A stretch of 64,000 nt of DNA, from positions 496,001-560,000 of the forward strand of contig NZ_CP124050.1 of assembly GCF_030440365.1 (NCBI RefSeq), read 5' to 3'. The stretch comes from [Borrelia] lusitaniae (lineage in GTDB: Bacteria > Spirochaetota > Spirochaetia > Borreliales > Borreliaceae). Positions 28,671 to 37,728 of this stretch are shown here, one piece after another. The translations under genes were made by a program, and so were the position numbers. How positions within the stretch are numbered: the first letter of the stretch is position 1; each line of letters opens with the position of its first letter. The notes beneath the pieces were generated by a model. It saw only the letters and a program-made list of their open reading frames with translations, had not been told where the DNA came from and searched no databases.

Positions 28671-30233
28671 GTGAAGGTAGATTTAAATTTAATAAAAACA
28701 TTACATCCTCTTGAGATAAAAGTAATTTTAAATAATAAGCAAGAGGATAATATTTCTGCTTCAATTATTATTGAAAAATTGGGATTTAATGAAGGTCAGG
28801 CAAATAAAACAGTTGAATGGTTAAATTCTAAAAGGATTATTGAAGAGATTTATAGGAAATTAAATGTATTTTATAAGGCAACAGAAAGGGGCCTTAGTGC
28901 TTTAAGAGCTGGTTTTATTGAGGAAAAAATAATAAATCTGGTATCTCAAAAGGCAGTGTTGGCTTCAAATTTAGCTTTAGAACTTGATCTTGATGTTAAA
29001 GAAGTGAGAAAAGCGTTTGGCAATTTATTAAAAGAGGGCATTCTTTCTATTGATTTAAATAAACAGATTATTGTAAATTGTTCAGGTGGCATAGAGGCTA
29101 ATTATCAAAAAATACGTGTCTTGCTAGAAAGAGCAAAAAGTAGTGATCTTCTTAAAGAAAGCCTGACAACCGAAGAGCTTTTATTAATATCAAATTTTGC
29201 TAAGAAAAAAGGAGCAGATTCTGCATTTTTTAAAATAATAGAAAAACTTGATTTAAAGTTTAGATTATCTAGTTTTGGATTGGAAGTGAAAAATTTTTTA
29301 ATGAAAAGTGAATTAACAGGAGATGAACTTACTAAGCTTACTCCTGAAATTTTAAAAAATAAAACTTATGAGAATAAAAAATTTAGAGCTTATAATATTC
29401 ATATTCCATCAGCTAAAACTTTTATTGGGCGCTTTAATTCTTATTTAGATTATATTTCTCAAATTAAAGACAAATTAGTAGGGCTTGGTTTTGAAGAGTT
29501 TGACGGCCCTTTGGTAGAAACAGAATTTTTTAACAATGATGCTCTTTTTATGCCCCAATTTCATCCTTCTCGAGACATTAAGGATGTTTATTACATTTCA
29601 GATCCTAGTATGCAAAAATCTTTACCCGAGCCTTATTTTTCTAATGTAAAATTAGCTCATGAAACAGGATATACAACAGGTTCGAGAGGTTGGAGATATA
29701 GTTTTAGTGAAGATCTCTCTAAGAGATTAGTTTTAAGAACTCAAGGCACTGTTCTTTCTGCAAAACAATTAATTAATGCTAAAAACCCAAGTAGATATTT
29801 TGGAGTTATTAGATGTTTTCGATATGACCAAGTAGATGCAACTCACGGAGTTGATTTTTATCAAACCGAGGGGATTGTTGTTGAGGATGGTGTTAATATT
29901 AAAACTTTGCTGGGTCTTCTTGAAATTTTTGCCAAAGAGCTTGCGGGTGCTACAGAAGTTAAATATGTTCCCGCATATTTTCCTTTTACTGAGCCTTCGA
30001 TTGAAATACATGTAAAACATCCTGTTCTTGGCTGGTTTGAACTTGGAGGAAGTGGGATTTTTAGGCCAGAAGTTACAAAGCCCTTGGGTATTGATCTTCC
30101 TGTTATTGCTTGGGGGATTGGAATAGATCGAATGGCTTTAATGCACTTAGGCCTAAATGATTTGAGAGATCTTTTTACTTATGATATTGGTGATGTTATT
30201 TTAAGGCGGGGAAAGACAAAATGCCAAAGGTAG
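28671..30233 (+). CDS. pheS: Phenylalanyl-tRNA synthetase alpha subunit, archaeal/eukaryal type
   Basis: PheS (520 residues) is the catalytic class II subunit charging tRNA-Phe. The N-terminal 200 residues hold winged-helix-like segments as in archaeal and eukaryal PheRS alpha, instead of the coiled coil of the common bacterial form of about 330 residues. Catalytic motifs include FRYDQVDATHG with YQTEGIVV (motif 2) and GGSGIFRPEV with GIGIDRMALM (motif 3). The start is GTG at 28671 after AAGGG. It overlaps pheT by 13 bases, fitting the alpha2-beta2 enzyme. Confidence 0.95.
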   Translation: MKVDLNLIKTLHPLEIKVILNNKQEDNISASIIIEKLGFNEGQANKTVEWLNSKRIIEEIYRKLNVFYKATERGLSALRAGFIEEKIINLVSQKAVLASNLALELDLDVKEVRKAFGNLLKEGILSIDLNKQIIVNCSGGIEANYQKIRVLLERAKSSDLLKESLTTEELLLISNFAKKKGADSAFFKIIEKLDLKFRLSSFGLEVKNFLMKSELTGDELTKLTPEILKNKTYENKKFRAYNIHIPSAKTFIGRFNSYLDYISQIKDKLVGLGFEEFDGPLVETEFFNNDALFMPQFHPSRDIKDVYYISDPSMQKSLPEPYFSNVKLAHETGYTTGSRGWRYSFSEDLSKRLVLRTQGTVLSAKQLINAKNPSRYFGVIRCFRYDQVDATHGVDFYQTEGIVVEDGVNIKTLLGLLEIFAKELAGATEVKYVPAYFPFTEPSIEIHVKHPVLGWFELGGSGIFRPEVTKPLGIDLPVIAWGIGIDRMALMHLGLNDLRDLFTYDIGDVILRRGKTKCQR

Positions 30234-31921
30234 AAATTTACAAAAATCTTTTTTTAGATAAAATAGGAAAAAATTTTACAAATTTAGAGATTTCAGAATT
30301 ACTTGAGCCATTTAAAGCGGAATTTGATGGGTTTGATGAAAGCTCAGGAAAACTCAAAATAGAATTTAATGATACAAATAGGCCAGATTTATGGTCTTAT
30401 ATTGGACTTGCTCGTCAAATAAAAACGTATCTTTTTGGAGAAATGCCTTATTATGATTTCTTTTCAAAAAAAGGAGATTTTCAAAATTGCCATGGTGAAA
30501 TCTTAGTTGATAATAAAATGTCTCAAATCAGACCGTTTATTTTTGGCTTTTTAGCAAAAGGATTGATTATTAATGATAGAATGCTTGAAACACTAATTCA
30601 ATTTCAAGAAAAACTTTGTCAAAATTATGGACAAAAGAGAAAAAGAGTTGCAATGGGGATGTATAATTCTAATTTTATTGAATTTCCAATAAGTTATGTT
30701 GCTTCATCTCCTAATCATAAGTTTGTTCCCTTGGGAATGGACTGTGAACTTTCTCTTTTAGAAATAAATGAAAAGCATCCCAAAGGATTGGAATATTCCC
30801 ATATTATCAAAAATTTTGATAAGTATCCGTTATTGTTAGATAATAATAATAACGTAATCTCTTATCCCCCAATAATTAATTCTAACAATATTGGATCTTT
30901 AAAGGTTGGTGATACTGATTTATTTGTTGAGGTTACGGGTATCGATTTTGAAGCAACTTTGTTAGCTTTGTCTGTAGCGGCTTGTGATTTTTATGATATG
31001 GGTTTTAAAATTTTGCCTGTAAAAACTGTGTTTAGAAAGCCTTTTGGCTTAGATTTTGAAGAATTAGTATGTCCTTATTATTTTCAAGAAGAAGTAGAGT
31101 TTAATGTTAAAAATGTTAATAGTCTTCTTGGAAGCAATTTAACATTAGAACGTATTTGCCTTAGTTTGAAAAAAATGGGAGTAAATTCTTATTCTAGAGA
31201 TTTGAAAAACTATATTATTCCACCTTTTTATAGAAACGACTTTCTTCATGAGGTTGATGTAATTGAAGATGTAATGATAGGGGAAGGTCTTGCAAGCTTT
31301 AATCCAGAGCTTCCTAAGTCCTTTACAGTAGGAAGGCTTAGTGCTTTGGAAGAGTTTTTAAGGAATGTTAGAAATTTAATGGTGGGCATGGGCTTTCAAG
31401 AGATGCTTTATAATTATATGGGTTCTAAGAAAGATTTTATTGATAGAATGAATATTGATGATCAAAATTTTTTAAAAGTATCTAATCCAATGACAGAGAA
31501 TTATGAATATATTAGGGCATCAATAATCCCTAATTTATTAAAATCAGAAAGCGTTAGCTCTAATTTTCCTTATCCACATAAAATTTTTGAGGTTGGTAAG
31601 GTAGCTTTAAAGAATTTGGATACTATTGAAGGGACAAGCACTTTTACCAATTTGGCTTTTTTAATGTCTGGTAAAGAAATTTCTTTTAATGAGATTAATT
31701 CAATTGTTGCAACGCTTTTTTATTATTTAAATATTGAGATTAATTTAAGAGAATCAAAAGCCCCTTTTTATATTAATGGCAGGGGAGCAGATATTTTGAT
31801 TGAAGGGTTTAATATAGGTAGTTTTGGCGAAATTTCACCTTATGTTTTAAATAATTTTGGTATTTTTATTCCATGTTCTGTTTTTGAGGTTAATATCAAT
31901 AAACTTATGAGTCGATCTTAG
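30221..31921 (+). CDS. pheT: Phenylalanyl-tRNA synthetase beta subunit, archaeal/eukaryal type
   Basis: PheT (566 residues) is the non-catalytic beta subunit. It is much shorter than the roughly 800-residue bacterial form: it lacks the N-terminal tRNA-binding OB domain and the C-terminal anticodon-binding domain, like archaeal PheRS beta. Recognisable segments are EFNDTNRPDLWS, the B3/B4-type editing region in the first half, and the B5 motif region PPFYRNDFLHEVDVIEDV. A long AT-rich hairpin follows the stop. Confidence 0.94.
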   Translation: MPKVEIYKNLFLDKIGKNFTNLEISELLEPFKAEFDGFDESSGKLKIEFNDTNRPDLWSYIGLARQIKTYLFGEMPYYDFFSKKGDFQNCHGEILVDNKMSQIRPFIFGFLAKGLIINDRMLETLIQFQEKLCQNYGQKRKRVAMGMYNSNFIEFPISYVASSPNHKFVPLGMDCELSLLEINEKHPKGLEYSHIIKNFDKYPLLLDNNNNVISYPPIINSNNIGSLKVGDTDLFVEVTGIDFEATLLALSVAACDFYDMGFKILPVKTVFRKPFGLDFEELVCPYYFQEEVEFNVKNVNSLLGSNLTLERICLSLKKMGVNSYSRDLKNYIIPPFYRNDFLHEVDVIEDVMIGEGLASFNPELPKSFTVGRLSALEEFLRNVRNLMVGMGFQEMLYNYMGSKKDFIDRMNIDDQNFLKVSNPMTENYEYIRASIIPNLLKSESVSSNFPYPHKIFEVGKVALKNLDTIEGTSTFTNLAFLMSGKEISFNEINSIVATLFYYLNIEINLRESKAPFYINGRGADILIEGFNIGSFGEISPYVLNNFGIFIPCSVFEVNINKLMSRS

Positions 31922-31924
31922 GTA

Positions 31925-31963
31925 TTTAATATTAATTTTAGCAATGTTAAGATTAATATTAAA
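31925..31963 (+). terminator. Long AT-rich hairpin between pheT and trxB
   Basis: The left arm 31925-31941 pairs with 31947-31963 over 17 consecutive positions (15 Watson-Crick, 2 G-U) around a 5-base CAATG loop, and ATTTTTA follows. The inner 12-base arms are perfect. The low GC makes this a weak classical terminator, but length and position favour termination of the pheS-pheT transcript. Confidence 0.5.
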
Positions 31964-31995
31964 ATTTTTAAAAAAAAGAGGCTTGAAGTTTAGAT

Positions 31996-32976
31996 ATGTT
32001 AGAATTTGAAACTATTGATATAAATCTGACCAAAAAAGAAAATTTATCTCAAAAAAGGGTAGAATTTATTGAAGATGTAATAATTTTAGGATCTGGTCCT
32101 GCTGGGTTAACAGCTGGGATTTATTCTGTTATGAGCAATTATAAAGTTGCTATTTTAGAAGGCCCAGAACCTGGAGGACAGCTTACTACAACTACAGAAG
32201 TTTATAATTATCCTGGCTTTAAAAATGGAATAAGTGGTAGAGATTTGATGTCAAACATGAGAGAGCAAGCAGTAAATCTTGGAGCTAAAATTTTTCCCGA
32301 AACTGTTTTTTCTATAAAAAGGGAGGATAGTATTTTTTATCTTTATACAGAAAATTATGTTTATAAAAGTAAAGCTGTTATTATTGCTGTAGGATCAAAA
32401 CCTAAAAAACTTGAAACTCTTAAAAATTCGGATTTATTTTGGAATAAGGGCATCTCGGTTTGTGCTATTTGTGATGGACATCTTTTTAAAGGGAAAAGGG
32501 TTGCAGTAATTGGTGGGGGCAATACTGCTCTTTCAGAATCAATTTATTTAAGTAAATTAGCAGATAAGGTTTATATCGTTGTAAGAAAAGATTATCTTAG
32601 AGCTATTGCTATGTTAAAAGACAGTATTGCTAATTTGCCAAATATTGAAATTTTGTATGATTCAGAAGTCATAGAAGTAAATGGTAAATCTTCTGTTTCT
32701 TCGGTTAAGCTTTTTAATAAAAAAGATAATATTGTTTATGAATTAGAAGTGAGTGCCTTATTTATGGCTGTTGGCTATAAGCCAAATACAGAATTTTTAA
32801 AGGGATTTTTAGATTTGGATGAAGAAGGGTTTATTATAACTAAAGATGTTGTTAAAACAAGTGTTGATGGTGTTTTTTCTTGTGGAGATGTTAGCAATAA
32901 ACTTTATGCTCAAGCTATTACTGCTGCAGCTGAGGGATTTATTGCTTCTGTGGAATTGGGAAATTTTTTAAAATAG
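31996..32976 (+). CDS. trxB: Thioredoxin reductase
   Basis: TrxB (326 residues) is the FAD/NADPH enzyme that reduces thioredoxin. It has the FAD-binding LGSGPAGLTAG, the redox-active Cys pair in CAICDGH, the NADPH-binding GGGNTALSE, and the C-terminal FAD motif SCGDVSNKLYAQAITAAAEG. The N-terminus before the FAD loop is about 20 residues longer than in E. coli. It is probably a single-gene unit between the pheT hairpin and a convergent gene. Confidence 0.95.
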   Translation: MLEFETIDINLTKKENLSQKRVEFIEDVIILGSGPAGLTAGIYSVMSNYKVAILEGPEPGGQLTTTTEVYNYPGFKNGISGRDLMSNMREQAVNLGAKIFPETVFSIKREDSIFYLYTENYVYKSKAVIIAVGSKPKKLETLKNSDLFWNKGISVCAICDGHLFKGKRVAVIGGGNTALSESIYLSKLADKVYIVVRKDYLRAIAMLKDSIANLPNIEILYDSEVIEVNGKSSVSSVKLFNKKDNIVYELEVSALFMAVGYKPNTEFLKGFLDLDEEGFIITKDVVKTSVDGVFSCGDVSNKLYAQAITAAAEGFIASVELGNFLK

Positions 32977-33031
32977 TTTTTATTAAGATGGTTTTTTGTT
33001 TTTAAATGAAGTTTGTATTTAGTTTAATGTT

Positions 33032-33772
33032 TTAGAGTAAATTTAATTGCCTTTTGATTTCAAAGATTAAAATGCCTGTGGAGACAGAAACGTTAAGTGA
33101 GTCTATTTTGCCGCTAGTTGGTATTCTTACCAAAAAGTCAGAATTTTCTTTTATTAGTTTGTGTACACCTTTTCCTTCATTTCCTAAAATAAGTGCAATT
33201 TTTTTGTCATTTATTTTGATTTTGTTTATATCTTGTCCTTTAACATCACCGGTGTATATCCAAAAGCCATGTTTTTTTAAAAAATTTATTGTACTGTTTA
33301 TGTTTGTTACTATTATTTTTTTTACATATTGACTTGCACCAGAGCTGGTGCGCAAAACTGTTGCATTGTCTTTTGCGCTACGTTTTTGAGTGGTAATTAC
33401 AAGATCTATGCTAAACTGTTCTGCTGTTCTAAGGATTGCTCCGAAGTTTTGGGGGTCTTCTATTTCGTCTAGAAGTAAGATGAAAGCATTTTCTTTTTTT
33501 TTAAATGTTTCTAGTAAGATTTCAAAATCTTTGGTTTGTGTTTTTACATTTTTATTTTTTTCAAATTTTAATTTTAATGCAAATCCCCTGTGGTCTTTGT
33601 TTTTAAGAATTTCGTCAAGTTCATTTATGCTTATTCTTATTATTTTTATATTTTGTGTTTTGGCTAGTTTTTCAATTTCTTTAGTTTTTGAACTTTTTTT
33701 TGATATATAAAGTTCAAATCCTTTATTATTTTTTATGCTTTCTATTATTGAATTGGCATGAGTTATATACAT
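33032..33772 (-). CDS. SpoU/TrmH-family RNA 2'-O-ribose methyltransferase
   Basis: The 246-residue product belongs to the knotted SPOUT methyltransferases. An N-terminal substrate-binding domain (residues 1-70) is followed by motif 1 (DPQNFGAILRTAEQF), motif 2 (LILGNEGKGVHKLI) and motif 3 (IPTSGKIDSLNVSVS). The architecture resembles RlmB, which methylates G2251 of 23S rRNA, but the exact target is not proven. It lies 1 base after dnaJ and is probably the last gene of the heat-shock operon. Confidence 0.88.
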   Translation of the reverse strand: MYITHANSIIESIKNNKGFELYISKKSSKTKEIEKLAKTQNIKIIRISINELDEILKNKDHRGFALKLKFEKNKNVKTQTKDFEILLETFKKKENAFILLLDEIEDPQNFGAILRTAEQFSIDLVITTQKRSAKDNATVLRTSSGASQYVKKIIVTNINSTINFLKKHGFWIYTGDVKGQDINKIKINDKKIALILGNEGKGVHKLIKENSDFLVRIPTSGKIDSLNVSVSTGILIFEIKRQLNLL

Positions 33773-33773
33773 A

Positions 33774-34868
33774 TTATACTTTTAGTAAATCTATTTCATC
33801 ACCATCTCTTAATTCTTTGCTCAAGGTTTCGAAAAGTTGAATAGCATTCGAATTTAAGTTTTTAGGTGTTTTTATTTTGGTGATTAATATTAAGTTTCCA
33901 AATTTTTCTGTTTGAAGAATTGGCATTCCTGCGTTTTTAATTAAAATTTGTTCTTCATTTTCTATTCCTTTTGGAATTTGTATTTTAATCTCTTTTGAAG
34001 CGATTGTTTTTATTCTTACTTCTTTTCCAAGGGCTGCTTGAGTGAAGCTTATTGGAAGTATTGCGTAGAGATCTTTGCCATTTCTTTTAAATGTTTTATG
34101 AGATCTTATTAATATCTTTACATAAAGATCGCCATATTCTTGGCTTTCTGGATTAACATTCCCTTTGCCTTTCATTTTTATTTGTTGGTTATTATCAATT
34201 CCTGAAGGAATATTTAATTGAATAGTTTCTTGCTTTGTAATTCGCCCTTTTCCCTTACAAGATTTACAAGGGTTTGATATTATTTTGCCCTCACCATAAC
34301 ATTTAGAACATGTTGTTGTAACTCTGAAAAAACCTCCGCCTTGTACTACTCTTCCGCTGCCGTTACACATGTTACATATTGAAGGACTTGAGCCTTTTTC
34401 TGATTTTTTCCCTAAACAAGAATGGCAGAGTATTTGTCTTGTTATGTTTATATCATTTTTGTAACCAAAGTATGCATTTTCAAGAGATATTTCTATGTTA
34501 TATCCTACGTCTTCACCTTTTGCATGTTTTTTATTTTTTTCTTGTCCTTTGTTTCCGGTGAAAAAAGAATCAAAAATATCGCCAAAATCTTCAAAGATAT
34601 CTGAAAATCCACTAAATCCACCTGAAAATCCTTCAAATCCTCCTCCTTCAAAAGCGGAATGTCCAAATCTGTCGTATTTGGCTTTTTTATTGTCATCTAT
34701 TAAAATTTCGTAAGCTTGAGTAGCTTCTTTAAAGATAGAAGCAGCTTCTTCATTACCTTGATTTCTATCGGGGTGATATTTAATTGCTATTTTTCTATAA
34801 GCTTTTTTTATTTCATCTTTTGAGGCTCCTTTTGAGAGCCCCAAAATTTCATAATAATCTTTTTTCAC
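33774..34868 (-). CDS. dnaJ: Chaperone protein DnaJ
   Basis: DnaJ (364 residues) stimulates DnaK ATPase and delivers substrates. It has a J domain with the HPD tripeptide ([10 protein letters not shown]), a Gly/Phe-rich linker, a zinc domain with four CxxC repeats (CHSC, CNMC, CSKC, CKSC; the first is followed by LGKK instead of a full CxxCxGxG), and the C-terminal peptide-binding domains. The start is GTG, sharing one base with the dnaK stop (TAGTG), so translation is coupled. Confidence 0.96.
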   Translation of the reverse strand: MKKDYYEILGLSKGASKDEIKKAYRKIAIKYHPDRNQGNEEAASIFKEATQAYEILIDDNKKAKYDRFGHSAFEGGGFEGFSGGFSGFSDIFEDFGDIFDSFFTGNKGQEKNKKHAKGEDVGYNIEISLENAYFGYKNDINITRQILCHSCLGKKSEKGSSPSICNMCNGSGRVVQGGGFFRVTTTCSKCYGEGKIISNPCKSCKGKGRITKQETIQLNIPSGIDNNQQIKMKGKGNVNPESQEYGDLYVKILIRSHKTFKRNGKDLYAILPISFTQAALGKEVRIKTIASKEIKIQIPKGIENEEQILIKNAGMPILQTEKFGNLILITKIKTPKNLNSNAIQLFETLSKELRDGDEIDLLKV

Positions 34869-36775
34869 TATTTTTTATCCTCGTCAACAACTTCGTAATC
34901 AGCTTCTTTGCCTTCTTCGCTTGTATTTTTTTGGGTATCATTTTCTTGTTGGCTGCTTGCATTTTGCTGGGAAGAATCTTTATACATCATCTCAGCTATT
35001 TTGTAAGAAGCTTTTTGAAGTTCTTCTGTTTTAGATTTTATAAGTGAAATGTCTTCTTTTTCAAGACTTTCTTTTAATTCTTTTATTTTATTTTCAATAG
35101 CTTCTTTGTCTTCGCTTGAAATTTTTTCAGAATATTCTTTTAATGATTTTTCTGTTTGATAAATTAAAGAATTAGCTGTATTTTTTGTTTCAATATTTTC
35201 TTTTAATTTTTTATCTTCTTCTGCGTGAGCTTCTGCATCTTTTACCATGCGATCTATTTCTGATTCAGAGAGCCCTGATGATGATTCAATTCTAATTTTT
35301 TGTTCTTTGCCTGTTCCCATATCTTTTGCAGATACGTGAACTATTCCATTAGCATCAATGTCAAAGCTAACTTCAATTTGAGGCACTCCTCTTGGTGCTG
35401 CTGGTATTCCATCAAGTATAAAGTTACCAAGTATTCTATTTTGTGCTGCCATTTCACGTTCACCTTGAAGTACTTTAATATCAACAGAAGTTTGATTGTC
35501 AGCAGCTGTTGAGAATACTTGACTTTTTTTTGTAGGAATTGTAGTGTTTCGTTCAATAAGTTTGGTCATAACGCCACCTAGAGTTTCTATTCCTAGTGAG
35601 AGTGGAGTAACATCAAGTAGCACCATGTCTTTAGTTTCTCCTGTTAAAATGCCACCCTGAATAGCAGCTCCAATTGCTACAGCTTCATCTGGATTTATTC
35701 CTTTGTTGGGATCTTGTCCAAATATATCTTTTACAATTTTTTGAATAGCAGGAATTCTTGTTGATCCACCTACAAGTATTACTTCATTAATGTCAGAAGC
35801 TTTAAGACCAGCATCTTTAATAGCTTTAAGGCATGGTTCTTTTGTTTTTTGAACCAAATTATCTACCATTTGTTCAAATTTTGCTCTTGTTAGAGTATAT
35901 TGTAAGTGTTTTGGGCCGTTTGCATCTGCTGTAATAAATGGAAGATTTATTGAAGCTTCTTGAGCGCCTGAGAGTTCTATTTTGGCTTTTTCAGCTGCCT
36001 CTTTTAGTCTTTGAAGAGCCATTTTGTCGTTTGACAAGTCAATAGCGCTTTCTTTTTTGAATTCTGAGATTAAATGCTTTATTATCTCATCGTCAAAATT
36101 GTCACCTCCAAGATGTGTGTCCCCATTGGTTGACTTTACTTCAAAAACACCATCTCCAAGCTCCAATATTGAAATGTCAAATGTTCCTCCGCCAAGATCA
36201 TAAACAGCAACAATCTCTTCGTGTTTTTTTTCAATTCCATAAGCAAGTGCAGCAGCAGTTGGCTCGTTAACAATTCTTTTTACTTCAAGACCTGCTATTT
36301 TGCCAGCATCTTTTGTAGCTTGTCTTTGAGCATCGTTAAAGTAAGCAGGAACTGTAATGACAGCTTCTGTAACTTTTTCACCTAAGTAAGCTTCTGCTGT
36401 TTCTTTCATTTTTGTAAGGGTTGCAGCTGAGATCTCAGGGGGTGACATTTGCTTTTTTATATTAGAAATATTTACTCTTGCATCACCATTTAGTCCTTTT
36501 TCTATTTTATAAGGAACCATTTTTATTTCGCTTGAAACTTCTTCAAATCTTCTTCCCATAAATCTTTTAATAGAATAAATTGTGTTTTCAGGGTTTGTAA
36601 CCATTTGGTTTTTTGCAACTTGCCCTACAAGTCTTTCACCTTTATTTGTGTAAGCAACAATAGATGGAGTAGTTCTTCCTCCCTCTGAATTTTGTATTAC
36701 AACTGGTTTTCCATGCTCCATTATAGCTACGCATGAGTTTGTTGTTCCTAGGTCAATACCTATTATTTTGCCCAT
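34868..36775 (-). CDS. dnaK: Chaperone protein DnaK (Hsp70)
   Basis: DnaK (635 residues) is the ATP-dependent Hsp70 chaperone. The nucleotide-binding domain has [27 protein letters not shown] and the [11 protein letters not shown] segment; the linker [17 protein letters not shown] and substrate domain follow; the C-terminal tail is Gln/Ser/Glu-rich and ends in [14 protein letters not shown] precedes the ATG. It lies between grpE and dnaJ. Confidence 0.98.
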   Translation of the reverse strand: MGKIIGIDLGTTNSCVAIMEHGKPVVIQNSEGGRTTPSIVAYTNKGERLVGQVAKNQMVTNPENTIYSIKRFMGRRFEEVSSEIKMVPYKIEKGLNGDARVNISNIKKQMSPPEISAATLTKMKETAEAYLGEKVTEAVITVPAYFNDAQRQATKDAGKIAGLEVKRIVNEPTAAALAYGIEKKHEEIVAVYDLGGGTFDISILELGDGVFEVKSTNGDTHLGGDNFDDEIIKHLISEFKKESAIDLSNDKMALQRLKEAAEKAKIELSGAQEASINLPFITADANGPKHLQYTLTRAKFEQMVDNLVQKTKEPCLKAIKDAGLKASDINEVILVGGSTRIPAIQKIVKDIFGQDPNKGINPDEAVAIGAAIQGGILTGETKDMVLLDVTPLSLGIETLGGVMTKLIERNTTIPTKKSQVFSTAADNQTSVDIKVLQGEREMAAQNRILGNFILDGIPAAPRGVPQIEVSFDIDANGIVHVSAKDMGTGKEQKIRIESSSGLSESEIDRMVKDAEAHAEEDKKLKENIETKNTANSLIYQTEKSLKEYSEKISSEDKEAIENKIKELKESLEKEDISLIKSKTEELQKASYKIAEMMYKDSSQQNASSQQENDTQKNTSEEGKEADYEVVDEDKK

Positions 36776-36798
36776 ATTATAAACCTCCTCTTTTCTAA

Positions 36799-37362
36799 TT
36801 AATTTTTACTTTGAGCAACTTTTACTTTAGCTGTTCTTAATATTCTGTCGTTGTAGCAGTACCCTTTTTGGTATACTTCTACTATTTCTGGATTTTTAAG
36901 ATCTTCTTTTTCTTCAATACTTATTGCTTCATGACGACTTGGATCAAAATTTTCGCCATTTTCTCCAAATTTTTTTAAATTATATTTTTTATCAAAGATT
37001 GATAGTATTTCATTTTCAATCATACTGATTCCTGTTAATAGGTTGTCAAAATCTTTAGATTTTTTTGAAGAGTTAATAGCTCTCTCTAGGTTATCAAGAA
37101 AATTAACGACATCTTTCATTATGGTTTCGTTTGCAAATTTAGCAAAATTTTCTTTTTCTTTTTCTAATCTTTTTCTGAAGTTTTCAAATTCTGCTTGTTT
37201 TCTTAAATATAAATCTTTAAGATTGGAAATTTCATTTTCAAGCTCGGTAATTTTTTTATCAGAATTTGCCAAATTTAAGTTTTCTTTTTTTTGAGATTTT
37301 GTATTTTTGTTATCTTGTTTGTTGGCTTTTTCAGGTTCGTTTTTAGTTTCTTTTTTTTCCAT
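36799..37362 (-). CDS. grpE: Nucleotide exchange factor GrpE
   Basis: GrpE (187 residues) releases ADP from DnaK. A disordered Lys/Glu/Asn-rich N-terminus (residues 1-40) is followed by the long dimerising helix ([20 protein letters not shown]) and the C-terminal beta domain with FDPSRHEAI and [18 protein letters not shown], the family signature. AAAGGAGG lies just before the ATG, and the promoter ends about 15 bases upstream of the start, giving a very short leader. Confidence 0.96.
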   Translation of the reverse strand: MEKKETKNEPEKANKQDNKNTKSQKKENLNLANSDKKITELENEISNLKDLYLRKQAEFENFRKRLEKEKENFAKFANETIMKDVVNFLDNLERAINSSKKSKDFDNLLTGISMIENEILSIFDKKYNLKKFGENGENFDPSRHEAISIEEKEDLKNPEIVEVYQKGYCYNDRILRTAKVKVAQSKN

Positions 37363-37382
37363 TTTTCCTCCTTTGATAAAGC

Positions 37383-37411
37383 ATTTTATCTTTAAAAGAA
37401 ATATTTTACAA
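37383..37411 (-). promoter_or_regulatory. Promoter of the grpE-dnaK-dnaJ operon
   Basis: On the minus strand TTGTAA (37411-37406) and TAAAAT (37388-37383) are 17 bases apart. Transcription would start near 37376, only about 14 bases before the grpE ATG, leaving just room for the AAAGGAGG site. This is a housekeeping-type promoter. Confidence 0.55.
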
Positions 37412-37670
37412 ATTTTTTTCTTTCTTAAAATTTACTAAAATTGATTCATTTTGATCATTTGCAAGGTATATATTTTTCTCAAGTCTTTAGTAATGTGTTG
37501 TATTGATACATATTGTTATTTAGTAAAATATTGGTGTGTATTTTTTTGTCAAAATAAAAAATTTTAATTTTTTTATTTATCAAAATATTTTGGTATTATT
37601 TTTTTGTTTTTAGTGTGTTTATAGATACCTTAATTTTAGGATATTATTAATATATGAATGAGTGTTGGTT

Positions 37671-37699
37671 TTGCGAGGCTATTAATTTTTTGTTGTAAT
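37671..37699 (+). promoter_or_regulatory. Candidate promoter of nadE
   Basis: TTGCGA at 37671-37676 and TGTAAT at 37694-37699 are 17 bases apart and would start transcription near 37706, about 23 bases before the chosen nadE ATG. That leader has no good Shine-Dalgarno sequence. Confidence 0.4.
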
Positions 37700-37728
37700 T
37701 TAATGTATTATTGCTTATTATTTTACCT

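Larger units (their letters stand above)
37363..37728. other. Divergent control region between grpE and nadE
   Basis: About 365 bases of over 75% A+T between divergent genes. It contains the grpE promoter (37383-37411, minus), a candidate nadE promoter (37671-37699, plus) and two perfect palindromes: TGTATTGATACA at 37499-37510 and CAAAATATTTTG at 37581-37592. I see no CIRCE element (the HrcA operator common before grpE/dnaK) and no gene. Confidence 0.5.

Noticed and set aside
33054..33710. Plus-strand frames opposite the SpoU methyltransferase gene
   Set aside because: The minus-strand frame has all three SPOUT motifs; the opposite frames have none.
34379..34713. Several small plus-strand open frames inside dnaJ
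   Set aside because: They are antisense to conserved dnaJ zinc-finger and Gly-rich coding sequence and have no start signals of their own.
37363..37710. CIRCE operator before grpE
   Set aside because: The TTAGCACTC/GAGTGCTAA arms are not present on either strand.
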